DNA from: Chondromyces crocatus
Lineage (GTDB): Bacteria; Myxococcota_A; Polyangia; Polyangiales; Polyangiaceae
Direction of reading: 5' to 3'
Assembly (NCBI RefSeq): GCF_001189295.1
Contig: NZ_CP012159.1
Location: forward strand, 7,270,525 to 7,334,524
Length of the DNA stretch: 64,000 bases
Both the position numbers and the translations under genes were made by a program. This document shows, piece by piece, positions 30,901-37,688 of the stretch. Position 1 is the stretch's first letter; the number at the start of each line of letters is the position of its first letter. Below the pieces are notes generated by a model. The model saw only the letters and a program-made list of their open reading frames with translations. It searched no databases and had not been told where the DNA came from.

Positions 30901-31621
30901 GACGCTGTAGCCCTGAGGGCTGGTGACCCGCGAAGGCTGCATAAAGCGACGAGAGTTCGCCATAGAGGAGACCAATCGACCAGCCATCGGCGGCGATGTG
31001 ATGCAGCGTCACGAAGAGAACATGCTCGCGCTCTGCGAGTCGAACCAGCGCGGCACGCACCGTCTGGTCCCGCTCCAGATCGAAGTGCCGCGTCGCCTCC
31101 TCGGTCGCCATACGGCGCAGCACTTCCCCCTGGGTCGCCTGAGGTGCCTCACGCAGATCATGTACAGGGATGGTGACGGGCCGCGCGGGAACGATGCGCT
31201 GTGATGCCTGTCCTTCTTCGGACGAGAAGACGGTCCGGAGGGACTCGTGACGCTCGACGATCTCGGAAAACGCCTGCTCGAGTGCGGCGAGGTTCAGCGG
31301 CCCCACGATCCGCCAGGCTGCAGGCAGGTTGTACACCGCCCCGGAGCCGAGCTGCTCGATGAACCACAACGACTGCTGGGCGAACGAAAGCGGTAGCAGC
31401 TCGCTGGCGCTTTCCGGTCTCCGCGAGAGAGGCGGGAGCCCAGCCGTCGGCCTTTGCTGCCGCAGCCCAGCGAGCACCGCTTCTTTGTGCTCCCGCAGGT
31501 CTTTCAGGAGCTCTGGCGTCAGGACGCCTTTGGGGGCGCTGTAGGCGAGCTTTCCCCCCTCCTCCCAGAGCTTGACCCCGAGCCCATTCAATCGATCGAG
31601 CAGACCGGCGAGCGTCGTCAT
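24926..31621 (-). CDS. NRPS3: docking-C-A-T-C-A-T, two modules
   Basis: 2231 aa. Residues 1-55 are a TubC-type docking domain (LWEEGGKLAYSAPKGVLTPELL). Module 1: C with HHIAADGW (207-214); A with YTSGSTGRPKG near 695 and pocket DLTKVGEVGK, close to the known Asn code; T with LGGDS (Ser1091). Module 2: C with HHALLDGW (1291-1298); A from about 1605 with pocket DTEHFGTPVK, unassigned, Glu at position 239 as in some ornithine pockets; T with LGGNS (Ser2170). No epimerase or TE follows; the tail ESDEAEDELVL is acidic. ATG 31621 overlaps the ureohydrolase stop by four bases, so the building-block cassette and this NRPS are coupled. An upstream in-frame start at 32074 lies inside the ureohydrolase gene and is rejected. 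Confidence 0.95.
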   Translation of the reverse strand: MTTLAGLLDRLNGLGVKLWEEGGKLAYSAPKGVLTPELLKDLREHKEAVLAGLRQQRPTAGLPPLSRRPESASELLPLSFAQQSLWFIEQLGSGAVYNLPAAWRIVGPLNLAALEQAFSEIVERHESLRTVFSSEEGQASQRIVPARPVTIPVHDLREAPQATQGEVLRRMATEEATRHFDLERDQTVRAALVRLAEREHVLFVTLHHIAADGWSIGLLYGELSSLYAAFAGHQPSGLQRLEIQYADFALWQRAVLGGERLTRQKAWWKKHLEGAPALLELPTDRPRSAVQGHRGGSVSFHVDAETTALLRAISRRAEGTLFMSLLASFFVLLARHSRQEDIVVGIPIAGRKLPALERMIGMFNNTLPVRAMLAGNPTFIEFFSQIRSALQQAYEHEELPLEQIISASKIERSLAYSPLYQATLVLQNGPPLTFSLEGTQVRAERFEIETTRFDLVMDLREHEGGIEGICTYSADLFDVSTMERLVGHFQVLLSGIASDPSRRIEELPLLTEDERHQLLIAWNDSAAPVDPRSVVEQFAVQAKRTPEAPAVVLLGSMGPGGEEIPPGARSLTYRELDERSNQLAWHLRDLGLASEGIVGLYMERSLELLVALLGILKAGGAFLPLDVTHPRERIAFMLEDAKASIVLTQAFLQDRLPEQKAVVCAVDADWASIDKLSRNPPAPRGGPESLAYVIYTSGSTGRPKGVMIEHRGLSSYLDFAVRTYGAGEGKGALVHSSIGFDLTMTSLFAPLLQGASVCLLSPGNDVEALAAEIRRGEPYGFLKLTPAHLALLGELLPPEMIARAAKVLVLGGEALQWESLSALRSAGTAVRIINEYGPTEAVVGCCVHEVGSGEQGIGAVPIGRPLPNTRLYVLDRHLSPVPQGVQGEIYIGGDQVARGYLNRPELDTDRFLPDPFAPSGSGRRLYRTGDLARLRADGELEFLGRVDDQIKLRGFRIELGEIESWLCQHPAVREAAVVFQTEGHRRILAYFTRRAEAPVVEEQALRSFLAERLPEYMIPSAFVGLEQLPLTAHGKLDRAALLALGVTTSRVTVRDLPTSPDEKRLAAIFCDVLKVPQVGVHDRFFSLGGDSIASVQVVAKAAKAGVSLTLQQIFQHQTVYALARCAGARSEERQATTPFSLLSDRDRPRIPEGVEDAHPPGSVQLAMLFFGGLDAETHVYHSVSSHHVRARFDEAAWRQSVASVVARHPVLRSAFDLASYSEPLALVFRQISLPLFFHDLRALPDDEKRRAFLDWQEAEQRNPFDATCPPLFRVYIHRTSEDTGYLTLSLHHALLDGWSLAVVLTEIIERYSVLLRGETIPESPLSSTFRDFVALERAALADEACRRFWDQRLDDPPPALLPRWPASRVDKTSPGFVDVPLPKALAAGVASVAHAASVPLKSVLLAAHVFVLSRLTNEAEVIAGVSSHGRPEVVDADQLAGNFLNVLPLRVAVIRGTWLELCEAVFAEEQQSLPFRRYPLAEMQKKAGRPLFETAFNFIHFHVARRLAGIDDLDVMDHEGRASGEMTFQANFALDPASGQLNLQLTYDASTLGHEQVEAIAGYYRRTLDALTAQPGGRHEQFSPVGEAERQRVLVAWNHRAEESPLRSCVHQQIAARAALTPDVVAVMGVDDTTPVLTYRALEERGNQLANHLRSLSIGPGSVVGLHVERSVEMIVGILGVLKAGAAYSPLDVTLPPARLEVLLEQTRPALVLHKGTAPALAGASRCLSLDLEWPVVSQYPVDAPAVDAAPTDLAYIMFTSGSTGTPKGVQMEHRAFAAFVEGACATYGIQATDRVLQFAPLSFDTAIEEIYLTLVQGGTLVLRDDRIVSSPEQFIAACQRLKLTVLHLPTAYWHLLVADLVQHELHLPSCVRVVFIGGEEALTHRVHAWFQHVGDYPALVNTYGPMECSPVSTICKLCDWDERRVAGSPFPVGRPLPTALAYVLDARLQPTPIGTPGELYLGGAQVSRGYLNLPELTATRFLDDPFGAGRVYRTGDLVRWLPGGDLEFCGRRDFQVKIRGFRIEPEEIESTLLAHPDVRDAAVLVREERPGDRRLVAYAVVHAAPAAPGASSPSAAALRQYLQQKLPDYSVPSEIVLLDALPLTPAGKIDRRALLSLRAVLPDGSEEQQRAHVAPRDAVEQQLFAMFVEVLGQSRFGIHDDFFSLGGNSLVAMQLSSRIQRALELDMPFRPILEHPSIAELAEYIQDRLLGRRLQRATTESDEAEDELVL

Positions 31622-32517
31622 CGCAGCGATTTTTCCTGAAAGAAGCCACAGCCTTCGTACAGCAGCTTCACCGCCGCCATGGAGGTCACATCGGAGATGT
31701 CGAGAGGCGGGCTGACCTCGACGATATCCATCGCCCTCACGGGAAGCTCGGCGTAGATGATGCGCATGAACTCCATGCATTCGCGCATCGAGGGGCCACC
31801 GTGCACTGGCGTGCCCGTCCCTGGAGTGCACGACGGGTCGATCCCATCCACGTCGATGCTGAGGTAAACCGCGGAGACGCCTGCGAGCTGGGCGGCAACA
31901 TCCCGTGCGACCGCCTCGATCCCACGCCGGTACACCTCGCGCGCCGTATGCCACCCGATCTCGGGGTGCTCCGCGTAGTACTGCAGCTCGTCGACCATGT
32001 GCGAGCGCAACCCCACGAAGGCCAGGTGGCGGTGATCGAGACCCGCCTGCTCCAGGTTTCGCCTGGCCGTGCATGCGTGGCTCCAGGGGTGGCCGTCGTA
32101 TTCGTCGGCCAGGTCGGGGTGCGCGTCGAACTGGATGTACCCGACCGGCCCGGGGAATCGTCGCGCGAATGCCTTGAACAGCGGAATCCCCACGCTGTGA
32201 TCGCCTCCCAGGAAGAGGGCGAGCTGATTCTCGTTCAGCACCGTGAGCGCCCTCTCCTCGACGGTGGAGAAGTAGCGCGCCCAGTCGAGATCGGGGCCGA
32301 CATCGCCATAGTCGAAGATGGGCAGCACCAGGGGCACGCCCTCCTCCGAGATCCGGGCGAGCCGTGGCATCAGGCTACGGATCCGCTGCGGCGCGAGCCG
32401 CGGTCCGCCTTGATAGCTGACCCCATTGTCGAACGGGACGCCCATGAGCCCTACCCGGATGCCATGGTCCTCGACCGGGGCATTGGACAGGGCGCGGTAC
32501 TGACCGAGCTGCTGCAT
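31618..32517 (-). CDS. Ureohydrolase (agmatinase/arginase family)
   Basis: 299 aa from MQQLGQYRALSNAPVEDHG; GGGGAGAG lies 6 bases before the ATG. All Mn-binding signatures are present: GGDHS, DAHPDL and SIDVDGIDP, followed by the agmatinase-type GTGTPVHGG. The family removes urea from a guanidino group (agmatine, arginine, guanidino acids). It sits between a 2-ketoarginine methyltransferase-like gene and NRPS3, coupled to NRPS3 by ATGA. The likely role is to turn a guanidino amino or keto acid, perhaps C3-methylated, into the ornithine-type amine. The exact substrate is inference; proclavaminate amidinohydrolase shows the family can act on modified substrates. Confidence 0.88.
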   Translation of the reverse strand: MQQLGQYRALSNAPVEDHGIRVGLMGVPFDNGVSYQGGPRLAPQRIRSLMPRLARISEEGVPLVLPIFDYGDVGPDLDWARYFSTVEERALTVLNENQLALFLGGDHSVGIPLFKAFARRFPGPVGYIQFDAHPDLADEYDGHPWSHACTARRNLEQAGLDHRHLAFVGLRSHMVDELQYYAEHPEIGWHTAREVYRRGIEAVARDVAAQLAGVSAVYLSIDVDGIDPSCTPGTGTPVHGGPSMRECMEFMRIIYAELPVRAMDIVEVSPPLDISDVTSMAAVKLLYEGCGFFQEKSLR

Positions 32518-32531
32518 CGACCGCTCTCCCC

Positions 32532-33572
32532 TCAAGACCCGCGCTTGCGGAGCAGGTAACCGACCTCCATACCGGTCGAGTCGACCTCTGGATCGGTGAA
32601 CTCCTTTGCCACCACCTCGAGGTCGCACTCGGCAAAAACCCCTTCCCAGAAGGACGGCGTCTCCAGCCGCTGCTGCGTGAAGGGATGCGCGAGGTAGTAG
32701 GGGTTGTAGTAGGCAAGACCGAGCCCATGCTGCATGAGCTGGGGAGAGTCGAGCTGCTGGTCGACCTCGATGATGATGAGGTGAAGATGGGGGAAACGCT
32801 CCACCATCTGGGTGAGGAATGCCCGCACGCCGGCTGGCCCTTCCTGCCCCAGGATCTCGTGGAGGACGAAGCCGAGCACCACGAAGTCAGGCTCGAAGCT
32901 CGACGGCGCGTGCAGGAAGGCGCCTGCCGAAGCGTTGACGATGTGGACGCGATCCTGGAGCCCATGGCGGGCGATCATCTGCTCCGCCTCCCGGCAGCTC
33001 TCCGCGCTCGGCTCCACCCCCCACGCTTGCTGGATCTCGGGCAGCGCCTCGCAGAACTCGACCAGGTACCGCCCATTCCCGCAGCCCATGTCGAGGAGCC
33101 GCGTGCATCGCCCAGGGACCTTCGCCATCAGCTTGCGCGTCAGCGGGATGGCGTCGTGACGGCTGATCCCGCAGCTACCGTTCCCGACCTGCGCCAGGTT
33201 CCTCGACGCCCAGCCAGAGCCACGCGACAGCTTCTCGCCGATCTGCATGTACGTCTCGTCATAGCCCCCCACGAACATCGTGTACCAGGGCCTGAACTCC
33301 TCGATCTTGCGCGCCTTGTCAGCGAGGCTGAACTTCCCGTCGACCTCCGACAGATACCCTTCGTTCCGCAGGTAGCCGAGGAACACGCGGAGTCGGTCTG
33401 GCTCCATGGCCTTGCGCTCTGCGATCGCCTCGATGGCGAGGCCGCCCTCCGCCAGCAACAGGTCGAACAGACCCGTCTCGAAGAGGTGGTAGATGTTGAT
33501 CGAGAGAACGTACTGCCTCAGCGGCTGGATCCCCTCGATCAGTCTGGCCTCGAATGACTCCGTCAAGCTCAT
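32532..33572 (-). CDS. SAM methyltransferase resembling 2-ketoarginine methyltransferase (MrsA/SgvM type)
   Basis: 346 aa. The N-terminal half is helical (FEARLIEGIQPLRQYVLS) as in small-molecule C/O-methyltransferases. SAM motif I is LLDMGCGNGRYLVEF, with GVEPSAESC on strand 2 and VLGFVLHEILGQ in motif IV. I associate this pattern with enzymes that methylate C3 of 5-guanidino-2-oxopentanoate on the route to beta-methylarginine. The neighbouring aminotransferase and ureohydrolase, both plausible on arginine-type substrates, support this. ATG 33572 follows GAGG with a 5-base gap and lies 7 bases after the aminotransferase stop. Methylation of a different keto acid is possible. Confidence 0.72.
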   Translation of the reverse strand: MSLTESFEARLIEGIQPLRQYVLSINIYHLFETGLFDLLLAEGGLAIEAIAERKAMEPDRLRVFLGYLRNEGYLSEVDGKFSLADKARKIEEFRPWYTMFVGGYDETYMQIGEKLSRGSGWASRNLAQVGNGSCGISRHDAIPLTRKLMAKVPGRCTRLLDMGCGNGRYLVEFCEALPEIQQAWGVEPSAESCREAEQMIARHGLQDRVHIVNASAGAFLHAPSSFEPDFVVLGFVLHEILGQEGPAGVRAFLTQMVERFPHLHLIIIEVDQQLDSPQLMQHGLGLAYYNPYYLAHPFTQQRLETPSFWEGVFAECDLEVVAKEFTDPEVDSTGMEVGYLLRKRGS

Positions 33573-33579
33573 CTTGTCC

Positions 33580-34716
33580 TCAGTGATAACGTTGCAAATA
33601 GGAGGCAATTCTTCGCAATCCCGGCTCGATGTGCGCCTGGGGTGCGGCATAGTTGACCCGCAGAAACCGGGGGTCGGGCGTCTGGAAATCACTCCCGGGG
33701 GCGACGCCGACAGCCAGATTGCGTGCCAGATCGATCGCCACGCGGCCCGAGTCCCGCTCGTACGAGGAGATGTCGATCAGCCCGTAAAGGCTCGCACGCG
33801 GCGCGGGGCAGAGCGATAGCCCCAGAGATTCGGCGACCTGGGTGAAGCATTGCCACCGCTCCCTCAGGAGCGCCCTGTGCTTCGACAGCAGCTCGCCCCG
33901 ATGCTCCAGCAACGCCTCGCAGATCTCTTGCCCGGCCCAGCTGCTGCTGAAGCTCGTCGTCGCCTTCACGTCGGCCACGAGGCCCATGTACGTCTCGGGG
34001 ACGATCAGATAGCCCACGCGGAAGCCCGCAAGCGAGAGCGACTTCGAGAAGCTGTTGACGATCATGTGCCTGTCGGAGAACGCGACGGCGCTCGGGATCT
34101 GCTCGTCGGAGAGCGCCAGCGACTGATAGACCTCATCGAAGATCACAGGCACGTCCAGCGATGCAATCGCCTCGAGTTCGGCAGCTTCCAGCACGGCCCC
34201 GTGCGGGTTGCTCGGCGAATTGACGATGATGGCCTGCGTCCTCGGCGTGATCTGTCGCGCGAGCTGCTCCACGTCCAGGCAGTTGCGCTCGTTCAGGGGA
34301 GCAAACCTGCACTGGACACCGAACATGTGCGCGAGGCAGCGGAAGGGAGGGAAGTGAGACGCCGCGAGGATCACCTCTCCTCCAGGCTCGGTCAGCATGG
34401 CGAATGCCAGCAGCAATGCCTCGGTCGCCCCTGCGGTGATGCAGACCCGCTCGGGCTGGAGGTCGTACCCGTACTCCTCCCGGTAGACCTTGCAGATGGC
34501 TCTCCGCAATCCCGGGCTCCCGTTCAGACCCGCATAGGGTGCGACCCTGGCCAGGTCTTCTCGCGTCATCGCGACATCCACATGCTCGAAGGGATTGAAG
34601 GACGAGCTGGCCTGGCAAAAATTGATGGGCTCGAGCGCGCCGCCTCCATGAGCGCCCAGCTCGATCATGATCCGATCCATGGTCAGCGCAGGGTAGGGTT
34701 TGTGATGACGTCGCAT
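33580..34716 (-). CDS. PLP-dependent class I/II aminotransferase
   Basis: 378 aa from MRRHHKPYPALTMDRIM. Fold-type I motifs are clear: YAGLNGSPGLRRAI, NSPSNPHG, IFDEVYQSL, the PLP lysine in NSFSKSLSLAGFRVGY, and the terminal FLRVNYA arginine. Next to the 2-ketoarginine methyltransferase-like gene, the parsimonious role is a two-way arginine transaminase: Arg to 2-ketoarginine, then re-amination of the methylated keto acid. An N-terminally longer reading exists but overlaps the dioxygenase gene and is rejected. The 137 bases upstream may carry an internal promoter; none was recognised. Confidence 0.87.
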   Translation of the reverse strand: MRRHHKPYPALTMDRIMIELGAHGGGALEPINFCQASSSFNPFEHVDVAMTREDLARVAPYAGLNGSPGLRRAICKVYREEYGYDLQPERVCITAGATEALLLAFAMLTEPGGEVILAASHFPPFRCLAHMFGVQCRFAPLNERNCLDVEQLARQITPRTQAIIVNSPSNPHGAVLEAAELEAIASLDVPVIFDEVYQSLALSDEQIPSAVAFSDRHMIVNSFSKSLSLAGFRVGYLIVPETYMGLVADVKATTSFSSSWAGQEICEALLEHRGELLSKHRALLRERWQCFTQVAESLGLSLCPAPRASLYGLIDISSYERDSGRVAIDLARNLAVGVAPGSDFQTPDPRFLRVNYAAPQAHIEPGLRRIASYLQRYH

Positions 34717-34853
34717 GCTCCGTTGCTCCTGCCGCTCGTCGTCCGAGCGCGCTCGGTGAGCGATTCGCGCAGAATCGCTCCTGTGCGTGAACCTAGCCCT
34801 TCGATGATTCCTCGCGTCGACTCCGGGTTCGCCCGCAATCGCTGCGCATTCGC

Positions 34854-35882
34854 CTAAAGAACACCGACATCCATGTCCTCCACAGCCTCGCTGGCATACG
34901 AAGTCGGCTCTCCCAGTCCCACGAGGAGGCGCCGGGCGCCGGCGAATGGGTTTCGCGCATGTGCCACCAGCACGTTGTCCAGGAGCAGAATGTCGCCTTT
35001 GCGCCACGGGAAGACGACCTCCAGCACGCCATAGAGGTCGAGCACCTGCTGCACGTGTTCCTCGGGGATCGGCGAGCCATCGCCGAACGTGCATCCCCGC
35101 GGGAAATCCTCCTCGGCCATCAAGCTCCCCAGCGACGCGCGGGTCCCCTCGGCCAGTGCGGCCACGTGCCAGTGCTGCATCTGGTTGAACCAGGACCACT
35201 CGCCCGTCGTCGGGTGTGGAATGGCCGCCGGGCGCACGGCGCGCGTCCTGAGCTGACCCCCTGCCCTCCACTCGTACTCCACCTGCTCCGCTGCGCAGAT
35301 GTGCTCCACCTCGGCACGATCCGCCGTGCCGAAGACCTGCTGCCAGGGCAGGCCGAGCGCCTCGCCGAAGTTGCGGATGTACATCACCCCCTTCCGCAAC
35401 CACACATCGCGGAGTCCAGGATCGAGCTCCCGGAACATGCGCCGGCTGTCGACCAGAGGCGTCTCGCCCCCCGAATCCGCCGGGATCTCGCAGCCGAACA
35501 CGAGCTTGCGCGGCCAGACGCGGTTGAACGAGTTCTCGTTGTGCCAGAGCAGCTTCTGTTTCGCCGAGTAGGCGACTGGCGTCTGAACGCGCCCGCTCAC
35601 GGTCACGTGCTCCGGGTTGCTGGTCAGCAGCGTGCCACAGAGGGCCTCCGCCGCCCGCTCGAACACCTCGGCCCCTGCGGCTTCCCCACCGAAGAAACCC
35701 CGGAACAAAAGCGCGCCGTGCTGGACGAGCGCCTCATCGAGCAGCGCGCGATGCACCTCGATCCAGGAGACCAGCGGCACCGCCAGCGCCTTCGGCGTCA
35801 GCACGAGTGGAAGCCCGCCGGATGCCTCCCGGAAGGACCCCACGACCCCCGTTGCTTCGAAGCTTCCCGGACCACGGCTCAT
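34854..35882 (-). CDS. TauD/TfdA-family Fe(II)/2-oxoglutarate dioxygenase (SyrP-like)
   Basis: 342 aa. The iron facial triad is visible as WHNENSF (His and Glu) and the distal His in VAHARNPF, with the 2-oxoglutarate arginine in GARRLLVGLGEP. SyrP-like members hydroxylate the beta carbon of Asp, Asn or similar residues, often on the carrier protein. Here it could act on the Asn loaded by NRPS3 module 1 or on the guanidino-type residue; the sequence does not say which. The ATG overlaps the ABC transporter stop by four bases. Confidence 0.86.
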   Translation of the reverse strand: MSRGPGSFEATGVVGSFREASGGLPLVLTPKALAVPLVSWIEVHRALLDEALVQHGALLFRGFFGGEAAGAEVFERAAEALCGTLLTSNPEHVTVSGRVQTPVAYSAKQKLLWHNENSFNRVWPRKLVFGCEIPADSGGETPLVDSRRMFRELDPGLRDVWLRKGVMYIRNFGEALGLPWQQVFGTADRAEVEHICAAEQVEYEWRAGGQLRTRAVRPAAIPHPTTGEWSWFNQMQHWHVAALAEGTRASLGSLMAEEDFPRGCTFGDGSPIPEEHVQQVLDLYGVLEVVFPWRKGDILLLDNVLVAHARNPFAGARRLLVGLGEPTSYASEAVEDMDVGVL

Positions 35883-37570
35883 GACGACGCCCCCTCGTCA
35901 GCGTCTCCCCCCACCTTCGTGCGCCCCTTCAGCGCGGCGCCCGCCTCGATCGACAGGATCTTCCCGTCAGCGAGCTTCACGACCCGATCGGCGCAGTGGA
36001 AGTAGCGGTCGTCGTGGCTCACGGCGATCACCGTCTTCCCCTTCTTCTGAAGTTCCGGCAGCAGCTCCTCGTAGAAGTACTTGCGGAACTCGGGGTCCTG
36101 GTCGGCAGGCCACTCGTCGAAGACATAGATCGGCCGGTCCTCGAGGAGCGCCACGATCATCGCCAGGCGCTTCTTCTGGCCCGTGGACAGGTTGCGACGG
36201 GTGAACCGGTCTGCCTTGAACGCGGTCTTGTCCTCCAGCTGCATCTGCACGAGCAAGGGCTGCACCTCGGCCTCGTCGGTGCCGAGGAGTCCGTAGAGCT
36301 TCGCGAACAGGTGGAAGTCCGAGAAGATCGCCGAGATCTGCTCGCGGTACACCGCCACGTTCTTTCCGCGGACGGGAATGCCATCCGCGGACAAGCGCCC
36401 CCTCGTCGGTGGATACAGGCCGGTCAGCACCTTCAGGAACGTCGACTTCCCGCTCCCGTTGCCGCCGACGATGAACAGCACCTCCCCAGCGGAGACGCTC
36501 AGGCTCATCGGGCCGATCCGGAACGATCCCCCGTTCCCGTTTCCCTTTTCGGTCGGGTACTCGTACTCGATGTCTTCCGCCTGGATGGCCTGAATGGCCC
36601 CCTTCCACGGATCCACGGGCTCCTGACCAGGGGCCGTATCCTGGATGGCCGACGCGAGCTTCGCTTCGAGGGTCTCGATCTGCCCGAGCGCGACGTTGCA
36701 GCGAACGTAGGCGGGGAACCCGCCGACCACGCCCCCCACGGGCCCCCAGATGAACATCCCGGCAGCCACCAGGCTCTTCACGGTCGAGGCGTCGACCTCG
36801 GCGTGCGCGGGGAGCACGAAGACGAGCGCCCCGATCAGCGCGAAGAGCAGGATGTTCGCGAAGATCCAGTGATCGTTGAACATATAGGCGGCCTTCAGCG
36901 TGGAGTCGCGCAGCGCCTCGCCGGTCTCGACGATCTCCTTCCGCAGGTCGCTCCCGCGGCGCCGGCTGAATTTGACCTCCTTGAAGCCCCCCAGCAGATC
37001 CATGAGCGTCTCGAAGAAGACGAGCCGCTTCTGGGCCGCACGCATGAGGTGCTCGCGCACCTCACGGTGCATCGACATGTACACCGTCATCCCCGTCCCC
37101 AGGACGAAGACCATCATCACGAACGCCGGCGCCGAGAGCGAGACGAGGTAGAGCGTCGCGAAGAGCAGGATGCACACCGACTGCAGCAGGTTGGCGAGCA
37201 ACCCGGAGGAGTCGGAGATGATCGTCATGTTCTCGGTGATCCGGTCGTTGATCTCCCCGACGCCGATGCGCTCCAGCTGTTCGAGTTCGGCGCGCTCGAC
37301 CCGATCCACGATCCGGATCTTGATCCTGAGCAGCGCGTTCTGGACGATCTCCGCCAGCCGGTTGTACGTGTACCGGGCGCCGTAGCCGTAGATTGCGACG
37401 GCCAGCACGAACATCACGAACGAGCGCACCGCCGAGTCGCCAGGGTTCTCGGCGGCGAGGTTCGCGAACCCCAGCACGAGCGCGTTCGCGCCGCCTGCCA
37501 GGCCCGCGGACACCAGGATGCGGCGCCTCCCATCCGCGGCCTCCTTGCGCAGCAGTTCCAGGATCGTCAT
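35879..37570 (-). CDS. Cyclic-peptide export ABC transporter (SyrD/PvdE type)
   Basis: 563 aa from MTILELLRKEAADGRRR. An N-terminal membrane region with about six hydrophobic segments is followed by one ATPase domain: Walker A GGNGSGKST, signature LSTGQKKRL, Walker B YVFDEWPADQD and the H-loop SHDD. This half-transporter architecture belongs to the exporters of NRPS products such as syringomycin and pyoverdine precursor. The ATG at 37570 has a G-rich site upstream; a start 10 codons earlier is weaker. It links the terminal NRPS gene and the dioxygenase, and suggests that the mature peptide is exported. Confidence 0.92.
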   Translation of the reverse strand: MTILELLRKEAADGRRRILVSAGLAGGANALVLGFANLAAENPGDSAVRSFVMFVLAVAIYGYGARYTYNRLAEIVQNALLRIKIRIVDRVERAELEQLERIGVGEINDRITENMTIISDSSGLLANLLQSVCILLFATLYLVSLSAPAFVMMVFVLGTGMTVYMSMHREVREHLMRAAQKRLVFFETLMDLLGGFKEVKFSRRRGSDLRKEIVETGEALRDSTLKAAYMFNDHWIFANILLFALIGALVFVLPAHAEVDASTVKSLVAAGMFIWGPVGGVVGGFPAYVRCNVALGQIETLEAKLASAIQDTAPGQEPVDPWKGAIQAIQAEDIEYEYPTEKGNGNGGSFRIGPMSLSVSAGEVLFIVGGNGSGKSTFLKVLTGLYPPTRGRLSADGIPVRGKNVAVYREQISAIFSDFHLFAKLYGLLGTDEAEVQPLLVQMQLEDKTAFKADRFTRRNLSTGQKKRLAMIVALLEDRPIYVFDEWPADQDPEFRKYFYEELLPELQKKGKTVIAVSHDDRYFHCADRVVKLADGKILSIEAGAALKGRTKVGGDADEGASS

Positions 37571-37688
37571 TCCCGTCCCCCCGCAGCCATCGCACGCCAC
37601 GAACTCGTCGGAGATGCTGAGCGCCCCGAGGTGCCACGACGAACGAACGAACAGGCCCCTTCCGGGGACTTCATGCCGGCCTCTCCGC

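Noticed and set aside
24926-31621. Epimerisation or thioesterase domain in NRPS3
   Set aside because: The protein ends shortly after the second T domain; no GHSxG or epimerase motifs are present.
31622-32074. N-terminal extension of NRPS3
   Set aside because: It lies inside the ureohydrolase gene in another frame; the docking domain begins at the ATG at 31621.
33580-35403. Longer N-terminal version of the aminotransferase
   Set aside because: The extra 229 residues overlap the dioxygenase gene in another frame and show no family similarity; the fold starts at MRRHHKPYP.
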